A stretch of 64,000 nucleotides of DNA from Vicia villosa. Its lineage: Eukaryota > Streptophyta > Magnoliopsida > Fabales > Fabaceae. The notes under the pieces are model-generated. The model ran no database searches, had not been told where the DNA came from, and saw only the letters and a program-made list of their open reading frames with translations. Location: NCBI RefSeq assembly GCF_029867415.1, contig NC_081185.1, forward strand, positions 120,755,987-120,819,986. Direction: 5' to 3'. The translations under genes and the position numbers were made by a program. This document shows positions 12,312 to 23,590 of the stretch, in pieces; position 1 is the first letter of the stretch, and each line of letters opens with the position of its first letter.

Positions 12312-12678
12312 ATATTGTAACATTTGATATGCACATACTGGTATGAATACTGAAACATTCAGGGTGTTTGAATGTCATTTAAAACAGAATTGAATAAAAA
12401 TGGATGACATTAAATTTTGGTTTATTGAATAAATAGAATGTAAATAAGATATTCCAAGTTATTAGTAGATTTACCACATAAAAATTTACTAACAAGTTTT
12501 GAAGTTTAACAAAAGCATATGCAAAGTTGTACTCAAGTATCCACGATAAATAATTACATTACAATCACATATTTACTTTTCACTTTAATCTTTGCTGAAC
12601 TTATTTGACTTTATAGAACCACTCTTCAGTAAAGTTGATGAATTTGTCTCTACACTACGCCAAAATTAAGTTTTGCCA

Positions 12679-13031
12679 GCGCAGCTACTAAAGCGCTTTT
12701 AGACAAAAGCGCTGTTATAGGTTGCACTTAAAAACAAAATAAAAAAACACGCTAAAAAGCGCTTTTAGAGGGGGGGGGGTAATGAAAGCGCTTTTCAAAA
12801 GCGCTCTTAAAGGGGGGGGGGGGGGGGGTATGAAAGCGCTTTCTAAAAGCGCTCTTAAAGGGGGGGGGGGGGGGGGGGTATGACAGCACTTTTTAGAAGC
12901 GCTCTTATAGGGGTAGGCTATGAAAGCGCTTTTGAAAGCGCTCTTATAGGGGGTAGGTACGAAAAGCGCTTTTAGTAATAAAGCGCTGGTATAGGGGGTT
13001 CTTCTAAAGCGCTTTTCAAAAGCGCCCTCGT
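12679..13031. repeat. Left subterminal AGCGCT repeat array
   Basis: About a dozen copies of 'agcgct' appear in ~350 bp, often paired as inverted half-sites in the form AAAGCGCTTTT..AAAAGCGCT, followed by 'cttaaagg' or 'cttatagg' and runs of G. In En/Spm-type elements subterminal repeats bind the element's regulatory protein; that role here is inference. Two G tracts (about 12812-12828 and 12860-12878) exceed 15 bases and may be unreliable in length. Confidence 0.8.
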
Positions 13032-13039
13032 AGGTGTTT

Positions 13040-13302
13040 TAAAATTAAATTAATAAAACTTGCCCCAATTAATTTCTCAGTCTCTCTTCTTCTCCTCGCG
13101 ACAGAATTGAATCCCTAAATCAATTTCTCAGTCTCTCTTCAGCCGTTCTCCGCCACGACCTTCAGCCACGTCCTTCAGCCGCGACCTCCGCCACGACCTC
13201 CGCCACGACCTTCAGTTGCCGTCTCAGCCGATTCAGTTGCCGTCTCCGCTCTCGTTTGCCGTTCTCCGTTCTCCCTCCGCCGCTGGTTTGCTTCTTTAGG
13301 TA
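13040..13302 (+). promoter_or_regulatory. CT-rich leader / probable non-coding first exon in CACTA
   Basis: A pyrimidine- and GC-rich stretch with repeated 'tctcagtctctcttc' and 'ccgccacgacct' phrases, ending 'tgcttctttaggtaattttt', which fits an exon-donor junction near 13301. Base composition is unlike the neighbours and resembles a plant 5' UTR. A second small possible non-coding exon lies near 14652-14728 (AG before, GT after). It is probably the transcription start region for the plus-strand genes inside the element. Confidence 0.4.
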
Positions 13303-15008
13303 ATTTTTATGTCATGTTTGTGTTCTTCTTCTTATTCATAAATATAAGTGTTTGTGTTCTTCACAATCATCGCTTCTCGGATTATCCGTATTAGAACTCG
13401 CTGCAATATAAGTGTTTGGTTCAAGTTATCAGTGTTGAGTCTTCTATTCAAAACATTTAATTTGAGAGTTGTTAGGGTTTCTTACTTTCATTGGGGCTTC
13501 GAATCTTCTCCTTGTTTTGGCTTGGTTTGATTTGCTGCTGTAGCACCTGCCATGTTATTTCTTCTACAGGCAATTCTGTTAACAGCAAATTTGTGCCATT
13601 TCATTAACTGAAAATTGTGCTAGTTTCTGTTCTCTGTTTGAGGTTGGAATTTATCACATGATTACACTTGTGAGACAAAATAATTTTGTACTTGGCAGTT
13701 AGACGTTTGTGAATGTTGAGATTTTTAATACGTAATTTTTATTTGTTTGTTTGAAAAATTGCACCGATTAGTGAACCAAATATTTGATAAACTGGTTGTC
13801 TGTTTCTTTAGTTCTGCTTGACTTTGAATTTATTTTGTAGAAGTGAGTTGAAGCGTAACATGATAATGTTTGGGTAGTTTTGAGCAAAATTACTTGGTTT
13901 AATTACAATTTTTTTGTTTAATTGTTTATGTTTTTAAGTGTGTTTCATTAAATTATTTATGGTTATTTTCTTGAAAATATATTAACAAATAGATGTTTTA
14001 CTTTTTATCAACAATTTGAGTTTAGAAAAATGCAAGTAAGCTTTAAAAATATTATCTTGTATGTTGACATGAACTGTTGCTTATTGAAGTGATATACTTA
14101 ATCACTCACTACCTAACTGATAAACCAGTAGTAGATGTATCAATTCTTGAAGTTATAACTTTTTCTATTATTATGATATATGATAAGTTTTGAGTGTTCA
14201 AAGGGACTGTTATTGTTGTATCATTTGCATTTTTTTCAAGCTTGAATAATTGTCTCATTTAATGTGAGTGAGACATTAGTAGATGCATCTGGATTGAGAT
14301 TAAATCAACAACTTGATCTGACAATTGGATTGAGTTTTAATGAACAACTTGCTGTCGGTTTGTAGATTATGGTTTATATTTCTCACTTCTCTGCCAAAAG
14401 TCGCATGTTTTTAAAAGCATGCCTTTTGGTGGCATAAGTTGTTCAATATATATTTAGAGATGTCATATAATTGATGTTTTTTCATTAAATATATACAAGT
14501 GAATTCATATTAGAGTGAAAAAAGAACTTCATTGATTTTGGTGGTCTTTTTGTAATGACAAATAGTTGAATATGCTACAGTTTGCATATACTTCCTTCAC
14601 TTTTATGATATTTGTATTTAACTGCATCGTGTATGTGTGTTTAATTTTACAGTTACTTTGAAGTCTCTGGTTTCTACTTGTACAACGCCGATTCAAACCT
14701 ACCATCTCCCACATCAAGTCTAACTCAGGTTACTATCCCTTTCTTCTTGCTTATAGTTTGTTATTTTCTGCTTATAGATTATTGTTTATGGTTCTATTTA
14801 ATATCAATTTAGTGTCTCTCAACCAATTTTTTGGTTTGTGGACTTATATTACCTTGAAATAAGGTAATGTCTTCTTTAAGAAATCGGGTATTCTGATTAG
14901 GTATTCTGATTAGGTATTCTATTATGATGATAGCTATTTATTATCTTGACAGAATTTCTTAGTACCTGATAGAGAAACCAAGAAGCATTTGTTTAGCTTA
15001 ATTAAGAC
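13303..15008. other. Intron-like interior of the CACTA element
   Basis: T-rich sequence without credible coding potential, lying between the CT-rich leader and the first coding region. It is best read as leader introns. Confidence 0.4.
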
Positions 15009-15454
15009 ATGGATAAGACATGGATGAATTCAAACCGATTGTCGAAAGAGTACGAGAAAGGGGTATGGGAATTCGTTGAGTTTGCGGTTAAGCACTCCGA
15101 AGACCCGCTTCGAATGCCGTGTCCTTGCTTGGGTTGCTGTTATGGGGGTAAGTTTGACGGGAATAAGTTGGGATCCCATTTACTACGGTTTGGAATTGAT
15201 AGAAGTTCTATGTCAATGATCCGACAAGTACGAAATGGTCTATAGTGCTTTTATCTAACAAAATAGTAGATGAAAACATTGAAGATCAAGGTGATATTGG
15301 TGTTGGCATTGAATCTTGTACAAGAAACGATCAAAATGAGAATGAATCTTGTACTAGAAATGATCATAATGAGGGTATTTGGATCAATCCAACCGTCCGC
15401 GTTGTTAAGAGACGCGTAGAACACAATCCTACCAAGAAAAGAAAGAGACGTTAG
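15009..15454 (+). pseudogene. Transposase-associated domain (Transpos_assoc) fragment
   Basis: The 78-residue frame 15009-15245 has the N-terminal pattern of En/Spm TNP2 proteins: 'DKTWMNSNRLSKEYEKGV', then 'FVEFA', then the metal-binding 'CPCLGCCYGG' and a His. A second frame follows directly (15245-15454) with an imperfect repeat 'ESCTRNDQNEN' / 'ESCTRNDHNEG' and a basic C-terminus (KRKRR) that could be a nuclear signal. The large Transposase_21 domain that normally follows is absent, so this is a truncated TNP2 remnant. A cryptic intron joining the frames is possible. Confidence 0.65.
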
Positions 15455-15955
15455 TGATAAAGGTAATAGTATACATATTCCGACTAATTTGTTTTATTCA
15501 ATTTGTACCGATTGTTTTAATCAATAGTATAGTACTTATTCAATTTAGGTGCATATTCTCGTTTTGTACATAACTTTTGAACCATGTATCCGTTTGTCGA
15601 CTTCTTTACATGTAACTATACTATTTTGACGATTCCGGAGCTGCTCATGCACTTATATGTTCATTTCGGGACTGTTTTTTTTATCGGTTTTGCTTCTGCC
15701 CGTAATCAAAAGTCGGGCTTAGGGTCTGAATTTCGGAAAACCGACTTTATTTTTGAGTCCGTGGGGACGTTTTACCATAGCCATGTAAATTTCGTTCAAT
15801 TCCGACAACTTTATTTTTTGATGCTTATTTTGATTTGTACCGATTTCGTTTCCGATTTACTTGTACATGCATGGTTTGACTTCCATTTTACTTGTATAGA
15901 TTGTTAGCTTATTAATAGTGTACTAATGTGCTTTAGTTTGTTTGATACAGGTTAA
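15455..15955. other. Non-coding spacer between CACTA genes
   Basis: A 107-residue open frame (15584-15907) exists, but it has no recognisable motif and the low-complexity, Phe-rich composition of translated AT-rich DNA. The next gene begins at 15956. Confidence 0.5.
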
Positions 15956-18900
15956 ATGGCTCCGGATAGAGATGCTCCACCTGAAAACTCACAAGAAAGA
16001 GATGCTCAAGAAAGAGATGCCACGGATACAAATGCTCCACCTGATACTGAAGCAAAAGAAGTTGCACGAGGCATCACTATCATGAAGGGAATCGTTCGAC
16101 ATAGAGACCAAGGATTAGTATACCGATTGGAATGGAATTCTGATAAACAAGCAATTGGTCCTAATTCTGCAAAGTTGACAAGTTATATTGGTACACTTGT
16201 TCATATGCATATTCCGGTCTCCGTAGCTAAATGGAATCTGAAAAGCGAAGACTTGGATGCGAAAAAAAAAGCGATTTGGGACGAGCTTCAGGTATATATC
16301 ATATATGGTTAATTGTTGTTATTATCTTGACGATAAATTGTTTAAATTACTTATACTAACACACTATGAGTATGTTTTTTTGCAGAGGACTTTTGAGATA
16401 CCAGATGATCGTAGACGTTACATACTTGGTTTGGCCGGCAAAAGATATAGAGGGTGGAAAGCTTTTTTGACAAACACTTATCTTAAGGATAAAGATGGAA
16501 ACTTTCTTGAAGAGGCACCGGGACGGCCAAAAAAGTATGAGATCTTCATTGGTGAAGAAGATTGGGCTAAGTTTGTAGAGCAAAGAGATGAAGATTTTCG
16601 GAAAAGGAGTGCCAAGAATAGTGCGAGAGCATCCAAACCCGCATATCCATACAAAAAAGGGCGTTTGGGATATGCACGCTTGGAGGATAAAATTGTAAGT
16701 AAATAGAAATGCGTTTTAATTAATTGTCTAAATGTGTTTTATTTGACGATTTTATCATTTGTGTCAATGCATAGTTAGAGGAGACTAAAAGTGAGGAAAC
16801 CTCACTTCCTGAACATGTGTTGTGGAGGGAAGCTCGTGTGGGCAAGGATCATGCTGTCGATCCCGAAGTTCAGAGAGTTTTTACTGAATGTGTAAGTATA
16901 ATACTGTGTCTTTAATTAAATCAAATGTTTTTTAATATATAAATGATTTTTTAATGTAAATGAATTACAGGAGACCTTGTCGCAATCGGCATCCACCGGT
17001 GAGGGGAGCGTACTTAGTAGAGCACTAGATGCTCCTGAGTATCCCGGTCGGGTGAGGGGTAAGGGTCATGGTGTGACTCCAACCTCTTTTTACAAGAGTC
17101 CTAGGAGAAGAAATCTTTCAAATGAAGAAGTGTTGCAAAAGTTGGCGGAATTGCAAGCACAAGTCTCTGAATTGCAAAGAGATAAAGAGGCGTATATGAG
17201 AGAAAAGTGCAACACTTCATCGGTGAAAGAAACTAGTGATAAGGCTAGTATCAACTATCAAAGGAAATTTCCCGAGGTAATTATAATTTTTTTTCCTTTT
17301 AAATTGTTCTATTTTATTAATGATAATGACTTTATATTTACTATTGGTTTAGGGCATTTCATCTTGCCAACTATACTTATCGGAACCGAGTTATCGACTA
17401 GTTGGCAAGGGAAAAGTGCACAACACTTTGGGAGATTTACTTCACCATAGACCGCTCCCGGATGGACACCTGAAAGTATCGGTGGATGTTGTAGTAGATC
17501 ATGATGCGATGCTACCGGTACCTGACATGGTCTCAGAGACGACATTGCTGCGAGATGCAATAGGATCATTTGTTGCATGGCCCTCGGAGCTCATTACCAT
17601 TAGTGATGAGGTATATCGAAAACGATTATGAATCATTTAGTTTTCGAATGTCAATTCTAAACCGTTTATTAATTATTTTTTACATTTTAATTTTAGACTG
17701 CTCCTATAAAACCCACAGTTAAGGGTAAAGGGATTTTACAGGAGGAGGAGTCCGTTGCATCACTAAAAGAGGTACATTTAAAGTGTTAATAATTAATCTG
17801 AATCTAAATCTGCATGATTTTATATTTTACCTAACTTATATGATTTTTAGGCATCCGCTCGAGAGTCACAACAAGTGACGCAGCAAGTTCGTACCGTACC
17901 ACCCACTGGTCCTCCGAAGCCAGCGGGAAAAAAAGGCGGTGCTTTTGTGCCTCGGTACCGGTCGACGCTCGCAACAATGGTTGATATGTCCGATTTGAAG
18001 GATGGTGCTTTACGTGAAATCGTTATGGATGAGAGTGTCTTCGGTATTGAATTCAAGTCACTTATTACACTTGATGACTTGGAGGAGATTTTTAAGCATG
18101 ATCAACTAGGCGTCACTAACATGCACTCATACATCCGGTAATATTCACTCATCCGATATATTATTTAATTAGTCCCACAATATAATTTATTTACACATTT
18201 CAATGAAAATAATCTAATGTTTATTATGTTTTTATTTAAGGTTGTTGTATGACAGAGTGTTGCGCGGGACTCCGTTGTCTAACAGATTCCGTTTCGTGTC
18301 TTCCGCCCACTGCAGCGGAATGGCAATTGCTTCGGAACCGGAATCAGTTAGAAAGCGATTAGTCGATAGATTCATGTCCACCGGCAATACAGAATGTCTG
18401 CATCTTTGGGCGTATAATACCCGACCAGTAGGGTTAGTTTCTCATTCTTTGTTCATCTAATCTCTGTTTCTTTTGTGTATAGCAAAATTTTCATATAACC
18501 TATTGTTTTTATTTATAGAGCACACTGGTTGCTGCTTGCTATAAACCCTATAAGGGAAGTCGTGTATTATCTGAATTCGGTAAATGGTGAATGGACCAAT
18601 TATCCGGCCATGAAGGACATCGTTGATTTGTAAGTGGGATCGTTCTAAATATATATTCGTGTATATTTATATATATATTTACTTATTTGTGGGATTGATC
18701 TAAACATATGCTTTTATATATTTGTTAATTAGATCAATACAAGTGTTCCGAAGTCAACGGGACGCACAGGTATCCCGAACTAAATCTAGCAACATTACTT
18801 GGATCCAAGTGCAGGTACATTATTTTTCACAATGTTGCTTATAATATATTTATGCTACTTGATAAAACAATGCACAACTATAGAATCTTATTTGTTTTTC

Positions 18901-19187
18901 TATGTAGTGTCCGCAACAGCGAAACAGTTACGATTGCGGATACTTTGTATTGAGGTTTATGAAAGAAATCCTTCAGGCAAATCAATTAGAGATTCCGCTC
19001 ACGGTATGAATTTATAACTTAAGATAATTTCATATAATTTATTACATTTAACTAAATGTATCATTCATATTTTGTTTTTGTTTTGTAGTACCTTGACGAA
19101 TTCCGTACCGCTGGATACCCGAAACTTAAGTTGGAAGAAATAAAAGAGGATTTGTGTCATTTTTATATTAAGCGCTTTTTCATGTAG
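15956..19187 (+). CDS. CACTA-encoded 12-exon protein: Transposase_24-like, DUF8039-like, Ulp1-like
   Basis: Twelve exons with GT-AG introns: 15956-16291, 16386-16694, 16775-16891, 16971-17276, 17353-17610, 17697-17771, 17851-18137, 18241-18432, 18519-18629, 18733-18814, 18908-19003, 19089-19187. They join without a stop into 755 residues. Order: acidic N-terminus; Transposase_24-like region (about 60-250, 'RRYILGLAGKRYRGWKAFL'); coiled coil (about 304-334, 'LAELQAQVSELQRD'); DUF8039-like block (about 357-442, 'VGKGKVHNTLGDLL'); Ulp1/C48 cysteine-protease fold with 'AHWLLLAI' (His ~629) and 'NSYDCGYFV' (Cys ~701). The usual catalytic Asp position reads Asn ('YYLNS', ~646), so activity is uncertain. 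It may be a TNPA-type accessory protein fused to a de-SUMOylase-like domain. Exon choice is by hand; the intact frame over 12 exons supports it strongly. Confidence 0.8.
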
Positions 19188-19440
19188 GATTTGTGTCGAA
19201 TTGAAGTACTATAATATTATTGATGTTGTAATGATGTATATATATATAATTTTGGATATTATAATGGTATTATATTAGTATATATATATATTGTCTTACT
19301 GATGGCTGAAATAATATCGTCGAAAATAAATTACAGGTCGAAAATATTACAGGCTGAAAACATATTACAGGTCGAAAATATTACAGGTCGACTGGGAGGA
19401 TTAAATTACAGGCTGCACATTAAAATACCTCATTTAGCTA
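19188..19440. other. 3' flank of the CACTA gene
   Basis: AT-rich with 'atatatata' tracts, then a short tandem series of 'ttacaggtcgaaaata' / 'ttacaggctgaaaaca' units (about 19330-19410). No coding potential. Confidence 0.5.
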
Positions 19441-19935
19441 CTAAAGCGCTTTTTAAAAAGCGCTCTTAAAGGCCCACATACTAAAGCGCTTCTTCTTAAA
19501 AGCGCTGCCAAAGATTAATAAAAAAGCAAAAAAAAAAAAAAAAAAGGAACATACTAAAGCGCTTTTGTAAAAGCGCTCTTATAGGGGGGGCTATCAGAGC
19601 GCTTTTTCTGGAAAAAGCGCTCTTAAAGCCCACCTATAAGAGCGCTTTTACAAAAGCGCTTTAGTATGTTGCGTTTTTTTTTATTTTTTTTTCTCACAGG
19701 GGGGCCTATCACAGCGCTTTTCTGGAAAAAACGCACTTAAAGGGGGGCCTACCAGAGCGCTTTTTCCTGAAAAGCGCTCTTATAGGGGGGCCTACAAGAG
19801 CGCTTTTTTCAGAAAAGCGCTCTTATAGGGGGGCCTACCAGAGCGCTTTTAAAAGCGCTTTCGTAGCCTATGCCAGCGCTGGCTTTGGCAGCGCTTTAAA
19901 GCGCTGTTAAAGGCCAAAAAAAGCGCTTTTAAAAG
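19441..19935. repeat. Right subterminal AGCGCT repeat array
   Basis: About twenty 'agcgct' copies in ~500 bp, arranged as inverted pairs separated by 4-15 bases and by 'cttataggggggcctaccag' spacers. It mirrors the left array, and single strands could fold into multiple hairpins. Confidence 0.8.
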
Positions 19936-22177
19936 CCTTGCGCGTTGTAGTGCTAACAAATCGTTGGAGGACACATACGATTGTTGTAATGGTGGCACTT
20001 CAGGAGAATATAAGTAAGGTTTTGGAGGAAATGGTATTGACTGATGTGAACCTTGTAGCATTTCTATTACTTTACTCATCGATGGTCTATCTGACGGATT
20101 TGTTTGAATGCACCATAGACTCACCAAAGTAATCATTCTTACCATGTCATTTTCTTCGTCTGAGTTTACTAAAGAAGTCACACTGTTATTATCTTGCTCA
20201 AGATTCTTATAAATCCAATCCGGAAAACACATTTCAGAAGTACATGATCCTGCAGTATCATAATTCTTTCTTTTCCCAATCATTTCTAGAATTAACATGC
20301 CATAACTGTATACATCTGACTTGTGGGAAACTCCACCATATGATCGGCTAAATACTTCTAGTGCTATGAATCCCATGGTTCCTCTTGTGCCAAGTAAAGA
20401 CACAATACTATCATTCCTTTGGCATATTTTTGCTAGTCCAAAATCAGAGATTTTTGGACAAAAATCATCATCCAAAAGAATGTTTTGAGGTTTGATATCA
20501 AGATGCAAAATCCTTGAAATACACCCTTGATGCAAATATTCTAGTCCTCTAGCAATGCCGATTGCAATTTGGTACAATGTTTTCCAATCCAAATTAGAAA
20601 TAACATCAGGAGATCCCCTTTTAAAGATGAATGTGTCTAATGATCCTTTGGACATGAATTCATATATTAGTGCTCTTTTTTTCTCAATACAAAAACCTAA
20701 AAGTGAGACAATATTCACATGTGACGTTCTACTAATGCTAGCAACTTCATTTATAAATTCTTCTCCATTTCCCTTAGACTCGTTTATTACTTTCACTGCC
20801 ACTTGACGACCATCAGGTAAGCTTGCTTTATACACAATACCATAGCCTCCTTGACCTAATTTATCTCGGAATGAATTTGTCATTCTTTTCACTTCTGCAT
20901 ATCTGTATTGCTTAATTGGCACGGACAGATTATAATTTTGTATAAAATCCTCCACATCATGGTCAGTAGATTTTATTGTTTTTCTAAAGATCCATTTTTG
21001 TACTAAAATAAGACACCTCTTATGGTTACGGATAACAATCACAATAAATGTTACAAATCCAACACTTAACAAAGATGCTCCTGCATGATAAAAAAAAGTG
21101 AATGGTGTTATAAATAATTATTAATTTCTTTTATTATCACAGAAGTAAATAGAGTAATTTACTGGAGATCAATTAACTTAAATTGTCAAATTTGATAAAG
21201 CATAGGTAAGGGATAAAACAATGATACTCTCAATCATTTCCACCTTAATTAAAACTCATTAACCAATGTAGAGCCTCATGTAAGTAACAAGTTAGTTAGA
21301 AGAATAAATAGCTAACTTGCTACACAAGCTACAAAGCTGTTAAAAGTTAAGAAGGTTGCTAAAACAGTTTGTTATGGTAGTTAGAGGTTGTTAGAAGCTA
21401 TGCTAATATAGAGGTACTCCAGCATAATAATCACACTCCATGTACCTTGCTAATTAAGTCACTTGTATCATTCCTTCATAACAATGAAGAACTTTTATTT
21501 CTCATAACACCCGGATTTTCAAAAGGTTGTGTATGGGGCTGGTAGGATTACAAGCCGGATCTTGAGGATATCATTGTGTTTCTATGTATAACTATAAGTC
21601 TATAACAACATGACAAGAAAACAAAACAAGATTAAAACATATCTAATGGGCATACATACCTGTAATCCAAACAGCTCTGTGATAAATTTTAGACCCAGCG
21701 GTAGTATTTTGTCCACCTCTATCACGAGAAGCAGTTGCATTTCGTCCACCTCTATCACGAGAAGCAGTAGCATTTTGTCCATCACCTAACTGTTGAGAAA
21801 TATTTTGGCTAAGCAATGCATTGTCTTCTGTGATTAATTTGACCTTGGATGGAAATTTAGGAATTTTTCCGGACAAATTATTATCAGAAACATCTAGAAG
21901 CTGAAGTTGAGGCAAAGTTGTAAGACTGCCTGGTATTGAACCCATCAAATAATTGCCAGCAAGAGTTAAGTTCACTAAACTTGTTAAATTAGAAAATGCG
22001 GGAGAGATAGTTCCATTGAACCCCCCATTCCCGAAATCAATACTCACAATCTTCCCTTTTTGACAGATAATCCCCAATCCTAGAGTACAAGCATCGTTTC
22101 CTTTACTTGAATAAGGAATAGGATACCCAAAAGCTTCCATAATTTCAAGCATAATGGTGAGTTGGGGATCACAAGGT

Positions 22178-22193
22178 CCAACATGGCAACATC
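22178..22193. other. hAT-type transposon excision footprint in RLK C exon 1
   Basis: On the coding strand the site reads GATGTTGC CATGTTGG, where intact paralogues have a single GATGTTGG. This is exactly an 8-bp target duplication in which the two bases flanking the lost element were converted to their complements, the classical Ac/Ds-type footprint. It adds 8 nt and shifts the reading frame. Confidence 0.8.
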
Positions 22194-23144
22194 ATTTCGA
22201 CAAAATCTGTTTCCTTCCCAAGTTGCCTTAACCTCCTTGGGAAACACAGGTATTGGTCCTTGAAGAGCATTATTGTCCAAAGAGATGTTGTTCAAACTAG
22301 TGAGAGCGAGCAAGGAAGATGGAACCAAACCAGTTAAGAGATTATTCTTGAGCTGGAGATCAGACAAATAAGTGGAGTTAAACATGGTAGGTATTGAACC
22401 TGTGAACAAGTTATTGTCAAGCCACGCCTGAGATAAGAATGTCATGGATGATATCACATCAATTGTACCCGTAAGCCGACTAATTCCCTGGTCATTGAGC
22501 CGTAAACACCTTACTCTAGATTCACCTAGAGATATGGGTAAACTTCCAGTAATGTTGTTGTGCGAAAGAATAAAAGTATTCAAATTTGGAAACGTATTAA
22601 ACATGTCCGGTGGTAATGAACCGATCATGTTAGTAGCTTCGAGATCAATGGTTTCCATAGAGGTTGAAAAAGTTAAGTCAGTGATAGGAAATGCCCATAG
22701 ATCTAGATTCAGGTTGTTGCTAAGGTTGAGGGTTCTGAGATCATGCAAGAGTAGAAAGCAACCGGGTGGGATTGAGGTGAAGATATTGTGACCAAGGGAC
22801 ACTGTTTGAAGCGCGGCGAGACCATACAAATTAGGTAAAGGACCGGTGAGAGAGTTGTTATGGAGATCAATATGAGTGATATTTGTAAGAGTGTTGAAGT
22901 TGGGAGGGAATGTACCAGAGAGTGAGCTTGATGGAAGTTTGATGGAAACAACGCGATTAGATTGGCAAAAGATGCCGTTCCATTTGCAATAGTGTATATT
23001 GTTAGACCAGCCTGTAGGAGTTGGGGTCAATGCTTTCATAAGATCAGACATGTAATCTGCATCTCTATCTCCATTAATAATAGTAACAAAGGCAATAACA
23101 AGAAAGGAAAAGATGAAAAAAGATTGATGGAAAAATGTCTTCAT

Positions 23145-23590
23145 GTTTAATTTGTTAGTAGCAGAGTCCAAGTGTTGTTTATATGATTCATGAGTTCCTT
23201 AAATTAATACTTGAAAGAATAACTACTAAACTGTTATGAGTAAATAATATTGCCTCCGAAGTGTGAACACATGACAATATCGGTCTAATTGTCGTCAAAC
23301 TAGGGATGCCATGCGTGTTTTTTCATTTAAAATATACAAAGGAAACGACACATGTTTTAATTTTACTATAATTAAAAATTAAAAAGTGATTAGCATGTGA
23401 AGCAGGTTAACATTAATATATTACTTGAAGAAAAAAATTCTCCATCAACTCGAAAAGTCATTCAATACTCCTTATTTGGTTCTGAAAGAAAGTACATTAA
23501 AAGTAGTTGCCGGTAAATGACTTTTTTTTTCTATGAAGATAGTTGTTGAAGAGATTCCAGATATGAAGAAATGGGATAGGGATTAGATTC
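23145..23590 (-). promoter_or_regulatory. Upstream region of RLK C
   Basis: AT-rich 5' flank. Part of it (around 23325-23415, with 'gaaacgacacatgttttaat') matches, in inverted orientation, the upstream flank of A near 8455-8525, so the promoter regions of the plus and minus family members are related. No sharp core promoter could be defined. Confidence 0.4.

Larger units (their letters stand above)
12653..19952 (+). mobile_element. CACTA (En/Spm) transposon, 7.3 kb, in RLK C
   Basis: The left end is CACTACGCC and the right end GTTGTAGTG, inverted to CACTACAAC. Both sides carry the 3-bp target duplication CTA (12650-12652 and 19953-19955). The uninterrupted target survives in a C-like remnant at 40350-40444 ('tttgtctctaacaaatcg'), confirming the boundaries. 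Subterminal regions are dense in AGCGCT palindromes. The interior encodes a Transpos_assoc fragment (15009) and a spliced gene (15956-19187). The main TNPD/Transposase_21 catalytic domain was not seen, so movement would need help from another element. Confidence 0.92.
12585..23144 (-). pseudogene. RLK C: chimeric LRR receptor kinase with footprint and CACTA insertion
   Basis: Minus-strand gene: exon 1 23144-21660, intron 21659-21081 (phase 1), exon 2 21080-19953 continuing at 12649-12585 beyond an inserted CACTA element. The start was chosen at the Met of 'MKTFFHQSFF', aligned with A and B, rather than nine codons upstream. It has a signal peptide, the cap motif CKWNG...C, TMK-type LRRs, a Cys-containing island, more LRRs, a TM segment and a kinase with GQGGYG, VAVK, HLD and DFG. 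Lesions: an 8-bp insertion at 22178-22193 shifts the frame in the ectodomain; APE is changed to ALE; the CACTA element replaces the last ~22 residues with transposon-coded ones. Without the insertions the two exons add to 890 codons, in frame, so the ancestor was a full receptor. Confidence 0.9.

Noticed and set aside
12679..13031. CRISPR-like regular repeats
   Set aside because: Plant nuclear DNA; spacers are not unique and repeats are short palindromes at CACTA ends, mirrored at the other end of the same element.
15584..15907. 107-codon frame inside the CACTA element as a third gene
   Set aside because: No motif, Phe-rich low-complexity composition, and location in the 5' spacer of the 12-exon gene.
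22444..22791. 115-codon plus-strand frame inside RLK C
   Set aside because: It is the antisense shadow of the LRR exon. Similar shadows opposite the kinase exons (for example 11502-11687, 39213-39422) were dropped for the same reason.
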